A stretch of DNA of 64,000 bases from Oxytricha trifallax (GCA_000711775.1 ARYC01019681.1:1-64000), one strand, 5' to 3'; counted from the first letter of the stretch, positions 34,170 to 47,744 are shown. Numbers and translations: made by a program. Notes: generated by a model from the sequence alone, not told the origin.

Positions 34170-37100
34170 TCACTTCCTGCCGCCTCTCTTTTTCTTTTTC
34201 TGTTTTCCTTCCATTACAGTGATTTATGAACTTGCAAAGACAAATCCTTCATCTTTGCATTCGAACTCATTTATTGGGTGAGTAATTATAAATAGTTTAT
34301 ATATTAAAATACAAATATTTTTATGTTTAGAAGTAATTCCAGACTAAAAATAAACATTATATTTGCATGAAATTGTAAATTCCTCAAATATTTTGAGCTA
34401 AATTTTTTAATCAAGGATAAAATTAGTTGATAGTATTTTTTAAACATTATAATAATCTATGGTGTATTAACCTCTAAGAATTTTCATTATTACTTTTTAT
34501 TCCAAGTGCTTCTTGACCGCTCTTCCGAGCAATATTGTTTACTATACTTACGAAGCCATCTTTTCTGAGCGACTGCGCATAGTATTTATCTTTTACTATC
34601 AATTCACCAAGTTCATGCCACATCTTCTTCTCCCCGTCTTTATCAAATTTAGGTCTGGGTTGCAATTATTCGTTTTCGAAGTCTACTGGTTGTTTCAACA
34701 GAATAAAATAGGTTCGTAATAATAATCATATCACCAAGATTGTGCAAATAACTGTTATAAAGATATACGAATTAGTTTCACTTCTTCCTCTTCATCAGCC
34801 TGAGATTTTTAATCTTCTAGAGTGTCTTAACTCTCACGATGTTGATAATTTCTCACAACACCTGGGACCAAGAAGTGTGATTCCGTGTTCACTGAATTTA
34901 TAACTTAGCGCTTAATCTACTCAAATTTTTCGTTTTATATTTAGTCTATCTTCCCAGCATACTTATTTAGATTTATTAAGCGATTTCATTCTCATATATA
35001 TTTCTAATTTAAAACTAAATGTTTGTGGAAATAGTATCCATTGTAAATTAATAGCATACTTCTCTTCATGTTCAAGCTTTCTCTTTCTATGTCTCTCTCT
35101 ATAGCTGATTTCTTTGTTAAATTATCTGTACACTTAGTCACTCACTAAATTACTCAGGTCCACTTCTACTAAACTGTATGGTGCTCCATCGGGCAAGTGA
35201 TGATACACCGGTTGCTCATTTTCTTATTTTATAAACAAATTACTATGCATTTAATGAGCAAGAGTTTCTCGAATAAAAACTAAAAAGAATAGTTAAGTAT
35301 TTAAAAAATTGGTTGCTTGTAGAACTCTGGATCATCAATATCAGCAATACTGTTATTGATTTCAAGGACTTAAGCCTCTATTTGATTTGGATAGCTATCT
35401 GATTCTTTGTACTCTTACTGCAATACATTCAAACAAAGTGGGTGCAAGAACACGTTTTCACCTGTGCTACTCTGATAGAAATAATAAAAGTCACTTGAGT
35501 TTTCTTCAGCAAATTATTATCTATTCTATAACTTTTATGATTAAAAAACTATAATTTATTTCTTCTAGCTCATCTGCAACTCCTTATTTACTTTTCAGAG
35601 TCTGCTTTTTATTGTGGACTCGCTTCTTCTCTTAAAAATCAAGAATTTCATCCTGTTACAATTCTAGTTATCTCTAGTATTCTGGATCGTTCAATTTTTG
35701 GATTTCTTTGTGACAATCAAGTAAATTGATTTATATTGATGTTATCCATAGAGCAAATTTTAGCTAGAAAAAATTGACATTTTTTTCTTAAAATTAATGA
35801 TAATATTTTACAGAATACTCGATAGCTTCATTAATGTATGGAATCTTCTAGTATTCTTGACAGCTCTCCATCAACTTAAAATTTTCCATTAAAATCGCCA
35901 AATCTTTCTCATAGTCTCTCTGTTCTTAATTTTTATCACTCAGTAAGAATCGGCAACTGTGATATTCCTCAGAGATTTCTGTTGGGAACTTCTAAGTTGG
36001 CAGCTTTGTACGATTTGGATGCGATGATTATATAAATAACTATTATAATTATGTTCACTTTACTATGAATCAATTTCAGTTTTTAGGTAAAAATAATTGC
36101 AATTTAATCACAACTTAATTTGCTTCAATTAATTGATTGAGCTGGCTAAGATATAAAATTATTGTTAGAGTGTATTGTATTTTTAGTTTAGATATTTTTA
36201 CTGTCTTAATCATCTATAATTTTATCAGTATTTTCATTTTTATCATGATCTTAAGGAATGTATTATTAATCCATTACTATTCTCTTTTTCTTATTTTTCT
36301 AGCGCTTAGAGGAAGATTAGGGTTTTACTGATATTAAGTTATCTTAATCTGCTGCTATCTTATGTGTTTTATTGCAAAATTTCTCTTCTTCTTTCTATTC
36401 AACAAAGATCAATTTGATATGTGATTAATTGATATTTACAATTGGATTAAACTAGTTAAAATATTAAATTTACTATAAAGTACTTATAATTTTTTTAAAA
36501 TTTCATTATTTTATTTTATTTTTATATATTAATAAAAAATTGAATAAATTCTTAGTAAATTCTTCAAATATCTATTTAAGACCTATCTCATATCTCTTCT
36601 TTTCTCTCTCCTTGGTTGTTTCTTTATCCTTCACAATAATATTGGCTTTATTTCTAACCATTAGATTGAATTTTATTAGACTGCCTTCCTTATGTGATGC
36701 AATTTGCACTATTTTCACGTTTTTAAGTTCATGCTTGTATATTGATTCATTTATAAAATAAAATTAGAATTTTTAATAAAAAGTATCATAAGACATGTAA
36801 ATTTTAAGATAAATTAGAAAAATTTCATTGCAAAGTGGGCATCTCTTCCAATTATTAACACGTTCAAAAGCTAAATATTACAAAACGCATGGCCAGCATA
36901 AAATATGCCCACATTTTGTTATTTTAGGAGCAACCATCAGATTTAAGTTTTCCAAACATATAGGGCATTTTCACATATAAAATAAATTGCTCTTATAAAT
37001 TACCTATTATAATATGTATTTTTATATGTGCAATTATACCAATTAAAAATTATATTTGTTAGAAATGTTTGTATTTGGCATTGAACATCATCTGCATTCG

Positions 37101-38144
37101 TCATATTGAAAATAACAGTGACGACATCTTTCCACTCGATTACCTCATTAGGATCGAAGAGATTTAGCATATAGTCTTTCCCTCTTTTCACTATGAATTT
37201 GAAGGCAGACTGAACACTGTACTCTTTGGCTGGTCTGTAATTTTGATGGTATTTCCCGCCTCCTCTGCGTTTTCTGCCATTATTACTCTTAAACTAATTC
37301 GAGTAGGAATATCCATAAACTGTAGTTCCTTAATTCACCGAAATATTTACTATAAGATAATATTTTAAATATTGGTTTCTCGTAAATAATTATAGATATA
37401 ATTAATGTTAGGGATAATCATCCTCTTGATAAGTGAAGCCAAGGAGGCTATTTGCAGATTGATTTTATAGGGAAATTTATTTTTGCACAGATTTTAACTC
37501 ATCAAAATGGTCGTAATCTGGGTGCATGGAATTCAATTTTTGTATATTTGGCTTTGATTTTTTCTCCTTTTTGGTTCATTAATTTTTAATTTATATGAAC
37601 ACATTCAAGAATATATATATAAACACTATGGTCTAGTAAATCTCAGATTACGCTTTGACCAAGGGCATATGTTTAGATTAGTTAATATTCTCATTCTCAT
37701 TTTGATCCTTTCGTTTCCATTGCAGTTACTGCTTTTTCTCATTTTTCTTTTGAGGCACCCAGTTCTGAGCAGATTTCTCAATCCCTGTTTGGTTGCTGCT
37801 ACTAGTATTTTATTAGTTATTCTAGCCTAAAATATGCAAAAATAATTAGAAATACATGTGTACATTCTGACTATGGGAATCAGAGAATATTCTAATAGGT
37901 ATTTGCATAGATTACTACTATAAAATTCTATATTTTTTTAAAAGGAATTAAATTATTTTAAAACCCTTATTTTTTTTTACGCTAAGAAGCTCATATATAT
38001 AATTTATTGATAGATAAACTAACCTGATTATTTGCTTAGTTTGCGAGGGTTAAATTCTGAAGCTTGTACATTCAAACTTTTAGGGATGGGATAATTTTAA
38101 GTCTGAACTTAATGAGAGAACTGATTATTGAATTCCTCAGCCAT
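34170..38144 (-). CDS. RNF10: RNF10-type RING finger protein
   Basis: Minus-strand gene from ATG 38142-38144 ([19 protein letters not shown]) to TGA 34170-34172, in many MDSs or exons kept in linear order. A Q/N-rich N-terminus and basic [13 protein letters not shown] lead to [20 protein letters not shown] and VIEWKDVV (37000-37200), typical of the segment before the RING. The RING is [28 protein letters not shown] (36830-36970): all eight C3HC4 ligands visible. Downstream, [20 protein letters not shown] (35390-35500) and [17 protein letters not shown] (35150-35220) match the RNF10-specific regions. It ends [12 protein letters not shown]10 is an E3 ubiquitin ligase acting on 40S ribosomal proteins in stalled-ribosome quality control (family knowledge). 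Exact junctions were not resolved. Confidence 0.9.
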
Positions 38145-38323
38145 TTTATTATTTTAGTGATGACTAAATGATTAAAGATGATTATTCTTTTTTATAAGAA
38201 ATTACATATCACATTTATATAATAATTTTATATATTAATAATTAATCAACCAATCAGAAACAGTTAAACTACTAAAACTTCATGGTTTTGATATATTTTC
38301 ATAATTCATAATAAATTTATGAT

Positions 38324-39814
38324 TCATTCATCATTTTTAAGTCTTTTGAGAGCGTGACTGCTGCCACTAACTGTCTTAATCAAGATTTCTTGGAGGCTCT
38401 TTTTGTTAGGTGATTGATTTTATCTTTGCAATAAGACCAATTTAGTAAAATCAGCAGAATCCTTTTGCTTTACAGTAGAATTATTGGTTTAGGTGATATC
38501 AAAACTCATGTCAAAGTAGGGTATTGACTACTATTACTAAAATTGAAGATTTTATTAGTGTTCGTTTATCATTAGAGCCAAAAGCTGCTTCCTTTGTTTT
38601 GCAAAAGATAAGTCAATGCCCGCTTCCTTAGTGAGCCATTCATCCAGAATTTAGGTATCATAACTTAAACATTCAAAAGCATACCATAAGAAGAAGTAAA
38701 GTTGCTCATCTATTGATTTAACTACTTAAATTTCTTATAAGATATTCATGAACTCTACTCCACTGTGAATTTACCAATTACCATCGAAAATTATTTTCAG
38801 AGTATCAAAAATTCTTCTCTCCTACTCGCTTACTCTACAATCTCGATCTTATTTAGCTCTTAGTTTTATATAGTCTAAAAGAGACAAATAGGCTGATCTC
38901 TGCTTTTCCTATTTTCTTTTGTTTAATCTCTTGAGTTCATCTAGTAATTCACTTTGACTTAGTTTCTTTTTATGAGGTGATTAATTTAAATGGGTGAGCA
39001 AAGTTGACTAATTAACAATACTTTGATTATGTTCCAATGAGTGATTCTATAACTATTTTTCGATATTGTTTACTTGATCTTAATCTTTCAATAAAAGCTA
39101 TGCTTTCTCTTTAATAACAGATGGTCTATCAATTTAAACTTTTTCAAGAACTTTCATCAAATCGTTGGAAAGTCGATTTTTAGATTTCTACATTTTCATT
39201 TGAGTTTTATTCAATACTTCTAAGTTTTTACTTGGCTTGTAATTTAATGATACTCTCTATGTAGACAAACCAAGTTTCATCTTCTGTCTGACATCTTACT
39301 GTTCCCTTTCGTCTAACGATCTTTTAAACTTAGATAACTTCTTAGAGAAAGCATTCCTGAATTAATGCTTGATGGAAGGTGAAAACTTTTCACTAGAATT
39401 TGGATCATCAATTTTATTTGAAAGCTCTGAAAGAAGTTTCTTCTCTGTGTTCTCTCTATAAGACTACTCTTTCAAAAACTGCTTTCTTTTCTTTATTTCT
39501 TCAGCATAACTTTAAAGATCTTGAATGTTGTTAGCTGCATCATGCTACGATTTTTCTCTGTTATTTTATAGAATGCTCGAAGATTCTTTAATATGAGATT
39601 TTTATTGTCTGTTTATTACACTCTCTAATCTGCCTAGTTATTTTATTGCACTGTCTATGCCGTCTAGTTGATTAGATTTTATATAAAATATAAGAGCAAG
39701 GTTTGAGTTAAATACTTGTACAATAGTTTATATTAAGATAGATTTAAAGCATTGCTTTAAGCACCTTTCATAAATCCTATGATTCTTTTTGCACATATTT
39801 ATTTCATAGTGCAT
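38324..39814 (-). CDS. Coiled-coil protein, essentially one MDS
   Basis: Open in one phase over about 1.49 kb on the minus strand, from ATG 39812-39814 (MHYEINMCKKNHRIYERC) to TGA 38324-38326 (ALKRLKNDE). It contains helical charged repeats (ENTEKKLLSELSNKIDD; LLDELKRLNKRKQEKQRS) and a more globular part (FFLWYAFECLSYDTQILDEW; LTKEAGIDLSFAKQRKQLLA). About 500 residues. The composition resembles ciliary or basal-body coiled-coil proteins, but I recognise no family. A hydrophobic in-frame stretch (IQTIVQVFNSNLALIFYI, about 39700) could be an unremoved IES. Confidence 0.7.
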
Positions 39815-40092
39815 TTTTTCAGCATCATTAAATCTTTAATAAAAAGATAAAAAAAAATTCTTATTACATTAGTTAATCAAACAAAATTAACATATAATAC
39901 TTAAAAAATAAATTGAAATAAAATAATTCTTGAGAAGCAGAAAAGGAAATTCTTGTTATTTTTTTTAATTAAAAAAGTTAATTATAATAGAATAGAGGAT
40001 TTTTTTTATATATAAAGTTGCATTTATAACTTTAAAATTACACCAGATTCTCATTTATTTTTTTAATATATTTTTAACTATTTATTCTAATG
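39815..40092. other. Short AT-rich intergenic region
   Basis: No gene seen. Confidence 0.5.
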
Positions 40093-41525
40093 TCAATAAA
40101 TTTTTTTTAAATTATAATACAAAATTTTAGAGGTCTAGTAATTAAATGCTAAATTTTAAGATCTACAAAATTTAATGATATCTGGAAGAGGTCCATAATT
40201 TATTGCGTTTTATACTAAACTAGGTTATACAGTTCTAGCTGTTAAACTTTACTTATATACTGTATTGTTCTCATCTTTTTTAGCTCTTTGCTAATTAAGA
40301 GATAGTTTTGGTTGAGCATGATTAGTAACATCAGGACTATCATGTATAGAAACTTTTCTTGAAGTTGATTTCTCAAATTATCGAAAGTTTTCATATCAGT
40401 GTTCTTGAAAATTTGATTCCTTCCTAATTGACCTGATAAGCTAATTTTACTCAGTAAAAGTTTAATTGCCATTTATAACCTCAGACTGAATAGTGTTCAT
40501 GTTCCTCAAAGTAACAGACTTATGCTAACTTTTTTAAAATTTACTCTTATTAAGAGTATTTTTCTTTTTAGATGGCGATTCACTCTCTAGGATTTTATTC
40601 TGGAATTCTGGGAATCTGAATTTATCTCTCAGCTGTCTTGGAGATAATCTGGCTGTTAACCCTATGGGAGGCTGTAAGTTTTAGATCTGAGTTAAATCGT
40701 AAGTTTGGCTTTATATATGATTGAGAGTTGGTAAAACACTAAGATTATCTCTTATGTTTAGAGTAGTAAAATTAAAACTGAAAATTAATATTGTACCTAT
40801 AATCACTGTGTATATTATAATCATTTAATGATCTTCTTCATCATTAATTAAGTACTAAGATTCTTAAAACATTTAACTTTGATTTAAAGCAGGGCCACCT
40901 ACTATTCTCTCAGGTGTGCTATTCAAGCCTTTTAATTGTGAATTTTGATCAAATATAAACTTGCTGTTATTTTGAGTTCCAAATGTATGCTACTTCTTGA
41001 TATTACTTTTTAAAACGCTGTTTTACATATTATTGCTTTAAGGAGCTATTTGTTTTTAAGTCAATTTTGAAGCATTATTCGATTAAAACTTTGGTCCATT
41101 AAGTTTCAAAAGTTTATTGAAATCATTCATAAGTTCTTAGTTTGTAAATATCGGTATGTTAGTAATTCCTGATTAAGATTACTAGAGCTAGGCTTTATTT
41201 ATTGGTCCTGGAATCAGTGATTAAGTTTAATTAAGGTTAATTTGAGATTGCTGCATAATTTTTGACTGGAAGTCCATTATACTACTGGATGTTGAGTTAA
41301 AGATAGACTTGCCACTTTTTGAAGCTTTTAAGGCATTGGAAGATTCTTGGATTGTCTTTATCAATTTGGCAAAACTTAAATCTCTTGTCTTTGAAGCCTG
41401 AGTCTTAAGTTATTGGCTATCTTCAACAGTGTCATTGAGAAGATTTTACTTTCTCTTTTTTTATTTGATAGTTCTTGAGAAAAATGTATTTTTAATAAAT
41501 TGCCTCAAAATTTCATTATGAATTA
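40093..41525 (-). CDS. Q/S/N-rich disordered protein
   Basis: Minus strand. Long open phase with many TAA/TAG Gln codons: NDTVEDSQQLKTQASKTRDL, NSTSSSIMDFQSKIMQQSQI, LNSTPERIVGGPALN, LSPRQLRDKFRFPEFQNK, then VSIHDSPDVTNHAQPKLSLN, ending at TGA 40093-40095. An intron or IES lies near 40740-40800. A single in-frame TGA near 40396 is removed by the IES at 40371-40418. No catalytic domain; a scaffold or regulatory protein is a guess. The 5' end is not fixed: no good ATG is seen before 41525, so a first MDS may be missing here. Confidence 0.6.
40371..40418 (-). other. IES of 48 bp with pointer AATCAA
   Basis: On the coding strand AATCAA occurs at 40418-40413 and 40370-40365 in equal phase. Excision removes an in-frame TGA and joins IRKES to TSRKVSIHD. 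Confidence 0.7.
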
Positions 41526-41585
41526 AGAAATTAAATAGAAATAGTTGAAATTTTACTTAGAAAATATCATTATAATTTTAAATTA

Positions 41586-42408
41586 TCAATCCTCTTCACT
41601 ATTGCTTCCAGTCTTTGCTTCAGGTGGCTACTCTTCACTATTTTTAAGCTGTTCTAAATAGTCTTTTCTGAGTACTCCTGCTGACTCATAAATCATATTT
41701 TTCTAGTTTCTTTTCATAGTAATATCAATGCTCAACTCTATCCAGTAATGTCCAGGGGCAACTTTCCATTATAAGCCTCTCTTTGCATAAATCTGATTGA
41801 CTTTATCGAAATATTCATCCAGATAAACTCTAACAATTTTGGTGTAGGGGACTGTTGTCTGATCTTTTGTTTTGTAGTTTAGCATCATTACTCCGCTGAC
41901 TAGAGTTAAGCAGCATGATAAAATGGAATAAGCAACGATATTTAGAGTGGTGGGATCGTCTTGGAAAACTGAAAAGTAGAGCATTAAAAGCACACAGCCT
42001 GTTAATAAAGTTGATATTGTTAAAATCCAAACGAACCATTTTGGTGTCTAAGCGGCATCTAAAATTGTTGTAAGATTAATAGAGAATTTTTGGAATAAAT
42101 CAGTCAATCTACTATCACATTATTTACTTACCAGCAATTCTTTTCTCAGAGTAGGCTTTAGCATTAATTTTAGCTGCCTATTCTATGACAAATTTAAATT
42201 CCTGCTCGCTCATAATTCCCTTCAATCTTGGATCATAACAAGTCTTAATAAACCCAGTTCCCTTACGATTTGATGGAATAATAATGAGGTCATTGCTGTT
42301 CTCTGGAAACTTCATATTTTCCATATAGTGACCTCGATTGAGATATTGACGAGGAATTTCCTCAAAAACTATATCGTCTCTACTGCTTTCTTCTCCTGAT
42401 TGATCCAT
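41586..42408 (-). CDS. Erf4/GOLGA7-like palmitoyltransferase cofactor
   Basis: ATG 42406-42408 (MDQSGEESSRDDIVFEEIPR) to TGA 41586-41588, with one GT-AG intron at 42059-42131. A Golgin A7/ERF4/CHIC-type pattern is visible: YDPRLKGIMSEQEFKFVIEQ before a hydrophobic pair (FVWILTISTLLTGCVLLMLY; IVAYSILSCCLTLVSGVMML), then YLDEYFDKVNQIYAKRGLQW and a beta-like GHYWIELSID. Proteins of this family stabilise DHHC palmitoyltransferases such as Erf2 or DHHC9 at ER/Golgi membranes (family knowledge). The C-terminus is acidic (GSNSEED). About 250 residues, one MDS, no IES seen. Confidence 0.75.
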
Positions 42409-42530
42409 GTTTTCAATATATTTAAAATTATATAAATATAATAACTCTCAGAGAATATCATCCAATAAATTGGGTTATAATGATCTTGTAATTATATAAA
42501 TCTTAAATTAAAATATAATTATTTGCAAAT

Positions 42531-44020
42531 ATGCTACAACAAAGAAGATAATTAAGTTTGAGAAACACTTCTCAAGGAGGTCTAAAAACTTTTCAATAAC
42601 TTAATAAAGATTTATAAAGTATAGAGTAATTAGAAAATCCTCATAGTAGCAACATAAGAAGTGAAGTACAATTACCATTTCAGTAATAATAAAATGATGC
42701 TAAATTTAAAAATGAAAGCTAAAATCATTTCAACTTAATAAGGAATAGCTCGAATAATATCAACGTGCAAGATCATTTGCTTAAATTATTATATATCTAC
42801 TAATTGTATCGTTAACTATTTTCTTAATAAATACTGTTAAACTTTGTTAAATTTATCATGGCCCAATCTCAAATGCAAATTCATAAACTATTTAACATTA
42901 AGGTTCTGGCAGACTACAAAGAGGGATACCTGGGTTGAATTTAGTGGATTTAGGTGTAAAAGAAGAAATTGATAATATTTAAAGATTGAGAGGGTTGAGA
43001 GTGGGACTAGACAAAGTCAAGAACAACATTCACTGTATAATTTATTAAAAAAATGTAAATACCTATTAAATATTTGAGTTATTAGTTTAAAATTAATGAT
43101 TAGAAACTCAAGTAATCATTTGTATGATTTATCGCTGAATTCTTTAAGTAATACAGTGAGCAATTCACATAGAAAATTAGATTCTAATAGATCATAGGTC
43201 ATGAATAAATCATTATTATATATTTCTCAAGTTTTGGGTTTTTATTTTAGTTTATATTAAATTTAACATTTTCCCATTAATTCCACAAAAAAACATATCT
43301 CGTAGTAATCTACATTCATTCTTTTTAAATTTACACCAATAACTTTATTTACAAGAATCTAAGTTAACTATTAATTTTTTTTAATTTATAAAAAGCATAA
43401 ATCAGGTGCATCATAAACTATCAACGATATGAATATGTTCAAATCTCGAATATTACCAGACATTAAAATCCAAGAATTAAACAAACTAATTTCAGACCCA
43501 GAATTTATCGATAAACATCCTGAAGTGGTTGAAAAGCTAATAAATGGTAAAAGCAATGGCAGAGTAAAATAATAACAACATGGGAACAAAAGATATAATT
43601 TTGATTCAAACGAAGGTGATTTATTATTTTTTATCATATTTTTCACTAAATAATAATTAGATATTGATACTAAGTTTGTATCACATAATACTGGAAAGCA
43701 ACAATAAAGTACTAAAAATGGCAATTAATAAAATAATGGAAGTAATTACGGAAGTCAAACTTCAAGAACTATCTATCTTATACAAAATTTAAAGATGTTA
43801 TTAATGAGAGTAAAAGTAAAACCAAATCGATATTAAAAAGTTTTAAACTCAAGAGAATTTATTTTTGATTAAGTTAATATTTTCAAATAACTTAAAGCTT
43901 GTTAAGTCTTATTAAAAAGAGGTTTTCCTTGAGTAAAATGGCTTGGCTATTAAATCTTTCCGCTACTATATATCTAAGTGCTTTGAACCACTCCAAAAGC
44001 TGCTTACTGTTTAAGCATTT
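42531..44020 (+). CDS. Unrecognised multi-segment gene
   Basis: Plus strand, head-to-head with the Erf4-like gene (122 bp apart, so a bidirectional promoter is likely). Segments: 42531-42785 (MLQQRRQLSLRNTSQGGLK), about 42870-43030 (RLQRGIPGLNLVDLGVKEEI), about 43090-43240 (MIRNSSNHLYDLSLNSLSNT), about 43430-43630 (MFKSRILPDIKIQELNKLIS), a GT-AG intron near 43618-43662, then 43663-43870 (KVKPNRYQKVLNSREFIFDQ), and possibly 43890-44020 in another phase (LEQNGLAIKSFRYYISKCFE). Junctions not resolved. Polar, basic protein; family unknown. Confidence 0.5.
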
Positions 44021-44120
44021 AATAAAACTATATATTATTCATTTTGTATTTAACATCTTATGTTTGAATTATATTTATGTAAATAAGGAAAAATATTCAT
44101 TAATCTAATCATATAACTAA

Positions 44121-47076
44121 TCAATAGATTTCACAATAAATTATATGGTTTTATTCTAAATACATAGGAGCTTCGACTCCTTTGAATTGAATAGAAAATA
44201 TGAAGTGTTTTCTCCCGTCTCTCTAGCAAAACTAATTTTAAAATGATTCTTCTCCAAAATCTCCATAGTTCATATTATTTTTAAAATGAAAAGATGTACA
44301 CTAAGATATATTAGAATGAAAGGTATTTCATATTTATTGAATAAATAAAATTCATTTTGATTACATTTGTAAGATTTTCTAAAATGACATTATTCCCAGG
44401 TAGATATCTAAACTTAAGGTCTCCCTCTATATTTAGTAATTTTATGTAGACTTGACGTTTTTCAAAGCTGTTATGAACAAGGAAGAGTGTTTCTCCTTAA
44501 TTTATCAAATTGTCAAGATATCTCTATATCTAGCTAGCTTTATCGTCTCCAAGCTGATGAAACTTCTATTGCTAACTCAATTCATTTTTATGATGAAACA
44601 ATGCACGGGGAGATAGCTAATTTTCATGGAAGAGATGTTTTAGTTTTTAATTTTTATCAGTTTGTGCTTTTTGAACTTCTACTGAGTCCCTGATATTCTC
44701 TGAAGTTTAAAGAACATTAAGACCTTTTTTTGTTTTTTCTTAAGATATTTGATCTCTTCTTTTTATTGGTGTGACAACTTAATCGAATGGACCAAAATCA
44801 TCATACTAGTTTTGCTGTTTTTAAATCTTTGCGATATGCTGCTTATTTAATGCTACGAAACTTGTTAAGGGGTTGAAATTAGTTGTGGGTCTGTTTTGTT
44901 ACTGAGTAAAATCTGTTATTCTAAAGGGTAAACTCTTTTTATTGTTAATTTAATATATCAGTTAAAATTAAAAAATGCTAAATGTGAACGATATTCTTTC
45001 TATATAATAATGAGAGAAATGTTTTTAATTATACATCTTTTTAATCGAGTTGTTAGCGAATTCAGAATCAATATCATCTTGGTAATTTTGGATTTTATTT
45101 CCAATAGTAAACAGCTGCAAATTTTACTCACTACTGAGTACAGAATCTTGACCCATAAAATCTCTTATCTAATTGGGGTCTAAACTATCCTCATTTAGCA
45201 ATTTAGAAATTTATTATTATGAACTTGTTATGTTTTAGCTTGTTTCTATATCTAGTTAATTGTCGCTCGATCTATTATCACTCATCTCATCATTCTAGAA
45301 CGATTGAGATTAATTTATATTGTAATTTTTCTATGAATTATCAATTTTATTCTTGAAAAATTAATCGTACTAGTGCTACGTTCTATCTGCGATAATTTTA
45401 AACTATTTCGGCTCTTTTTAATTGCTTTAACTTAATCCTTGTCTAGGACTGGTTTTAATAACCTATTGATTATTTTGATTGTTATTTTTCAAGTTTTCTA
45501 GTTCATTTTATCTCTGAGTGAACTGACTATTTTGAGTTTAAATGGTGCTTTGAATTTCCTGCTCACCTCTAAGGAAATCTTAAAATTCATACAAAATTGA
45601 GTCTGGAACATAGCCAGAGTCTAATCCTTCTCTCAGAGATTCAAAACAAATTTCTTATTGAGATAGTGAATATTATTCTAAGTCTTATATTTCTTCTTAT
45701 GTATTTTTAAAGTCTTGCAATATTTAATTTTATTAATATTTACCCAAAATACTAGGTCCCCTTTAATTCTTAAATAATATAAATTATAAGCAATATTTAA
45801 GTTAGATCATTCTCTAATACATTGATATAGTCTAATTTATCCCTTATAAAAGCATTCTTACCAATAAAATCTTAAGAAACTGTAAATATTTGATCTTAAT
45901 ATACTTTCACATTGTTTTTCAAATCTTGCATTTGCTAGTTTATTATTGTCTCATACGTAAACTGATAAATTTACTATTTTATCTATTATATTATCAATAA
46001 ATTAGGGGTTTATTGAACTAATTCAAATACACTGGGGGGAGGGTAGACTGATAGTGTCGAAAGACAAAAGGATAAAGTATAAATCTAATTAAACTATCTG
46101 GCTTGTTTTAGCCCTAGCATTATTTTACGTATAGTATCGAATAGTAATAATAACATTGAACTAATTCTCAATTAACACTTAGCTTTGTTTCATGCAGCTT
46201 CTTAGATAGTCCTCATGAATTATTATTTGCATATATCTGGGTATGGCAGATTTAACCTAGGTTCTTATATCTTTATTTTATTCAAGAAATTCCTGCTCGA
46301 TTTGAGGACCTTTCACATCTATTTTTTAATTGGAAGTTGGGAGATATCCTTGATGATTAGCTTAATGATATGTTTTTATTAAAAAATAGCTAAACAAATT
46401 GAAAATATTTGGTCATTAAACTAATGAGAACAAACAAAATTATGAGTATAAAATTGTGTAACTTATAATGATGTAATTAATGCTCGCTTTACTCTGAATA
46501 CATTTCATCTATGGATTAATTCAAGTAACTATTTTAGCTCACTTGTAAATAGTTCCGCATATCTGTATTATTTTCACTAACTTTTCTACTGTTCTATCCT
46601 ATTTTATGATTATTATTACTGCCACCTTATGTTTCACTCACAAAATCCACGATGTATTAGTTTTTATGAGTTAATTAACTGAGTTAAACTCTTTCATTAG
46701 TCAGAGGATCAATTATCACAGGTTTTCTATAGGCTTTAGAGTCCACCACGAAACATTTGGGGTTGCTTTAAAACAGGTAAATCAGGGTGTTATGAAATAA
46801 ACTCACTGGTGGAAGTTTGGTACGTTATTTATTCACTTTTACAGTTGAATTTGGTGATTTATTTTAATGTTTATGACTATCTAGGTAGCTATGGTGAGGC
46901 TAGAATATTATCACTTTAGTTTTCTTAGTGTGTTTCTCAGTTAGAATTATAGTTTTAGAAGGCCGTTTTTATTGCTACTATACCTCTATATCCAAATCTA
47001 TATCATCATTAGAGGAAGCTTAGTAATTGTGGGATTTATAAGGAGATGAATTCTTATTTTGATAGTTTTACTTCAT
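44121..47076 (-). CDS. Large Q-rich coiled-coil protein
   Basis: Minus strand from ATG 47074-47076 (MKQNYQNKNSSPYKSHNYQA) to TGA 44121-44123. A GT-AG intron near 46770-46810 leads into CFVVDSKAYRKPVIIDPLTN. A middle block (45050-45740) reads LQDFKNTQEEIQDLEQYSLS, GYVPDSILYEFQDFLRGEQE and FKIIADRTQHQYDQFF. The last block (44150-44930) reads DDFGPFDQVVTPIKRRDQIS and a compact terminal domain (NQGETLFLVHNSFEKRQVYI; HFIFSIQFKGVEAPMYLEQN). About 900 residues, dominated by low-complexity Q/N/K. Several IESs or introns remain to be placed. Cytoskeletal role possible; no family recognised. Confidence 0.65.
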
Positions 47077-47099
47077 TAACAGACAAATAATAAGTTAAT

Positions 47100-47740
47100 T
47101 ATTATAATTCAAAGTGGTAAATCATAATATCAATATTTTAATCAATTTCTTATACAAAATATGCCAATAATCTATGTTGTTTAAACAGAATAGAATAGGA
47201 GTGATATAAAACAAATTAATAGTGTGAACATTAAAACTTAACTAAATTTATTTATATGTATATTGATGTGGTTTTGCTATCACAGTCATTTTCAAAATTA
47301 ATCATGAATCAGTAAGCAATTAAACTCAAACCTATGATGCTTAATTCGATTGATTTATTGCGACTTTATCATGATTATTGGCTATCAATTTGATCTATTC
47401 CATAGCATCAAATTATATAAGATATACAATAAATTTCATATAATTTAGATATCAATTCTAGTAGAATCACCATTAGGGGTCTAATTTGAATCTCTTATAT
47501 TTCTTCATTTCCTGCTATATAATTTATAAATAAAACAAATCAAATTATAATCGAGAAACCATAATTTATATATTTAATGTGTAAACTATTCTAGTTGTTA
47601 GCTTTATTTTAAATCATTTTTATTTTCAAGTTTTTGTGGAACTTTTTATTGCTATAATTTTTTACCTAAATCACTTAATTTAATACAAAATTAAATTGAA
47701 CATTATAATATATGGAATTAATGATAAAACTTTATAAAAA
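47100..47740. other. AT-rich spacer
   Basis: No supportable gene; the PIG-A-like frame runs on open below 47745 but without recognisable content. Confidence 0.4.
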
Positions 47741-47744
47741 TATA

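Noticed and set aside
36137-36761. Two hydrophobic plus-strand ORFs
   Set aside because: The minus strand reads as RNF10-type coding sequence there; the plus frames are shadows.
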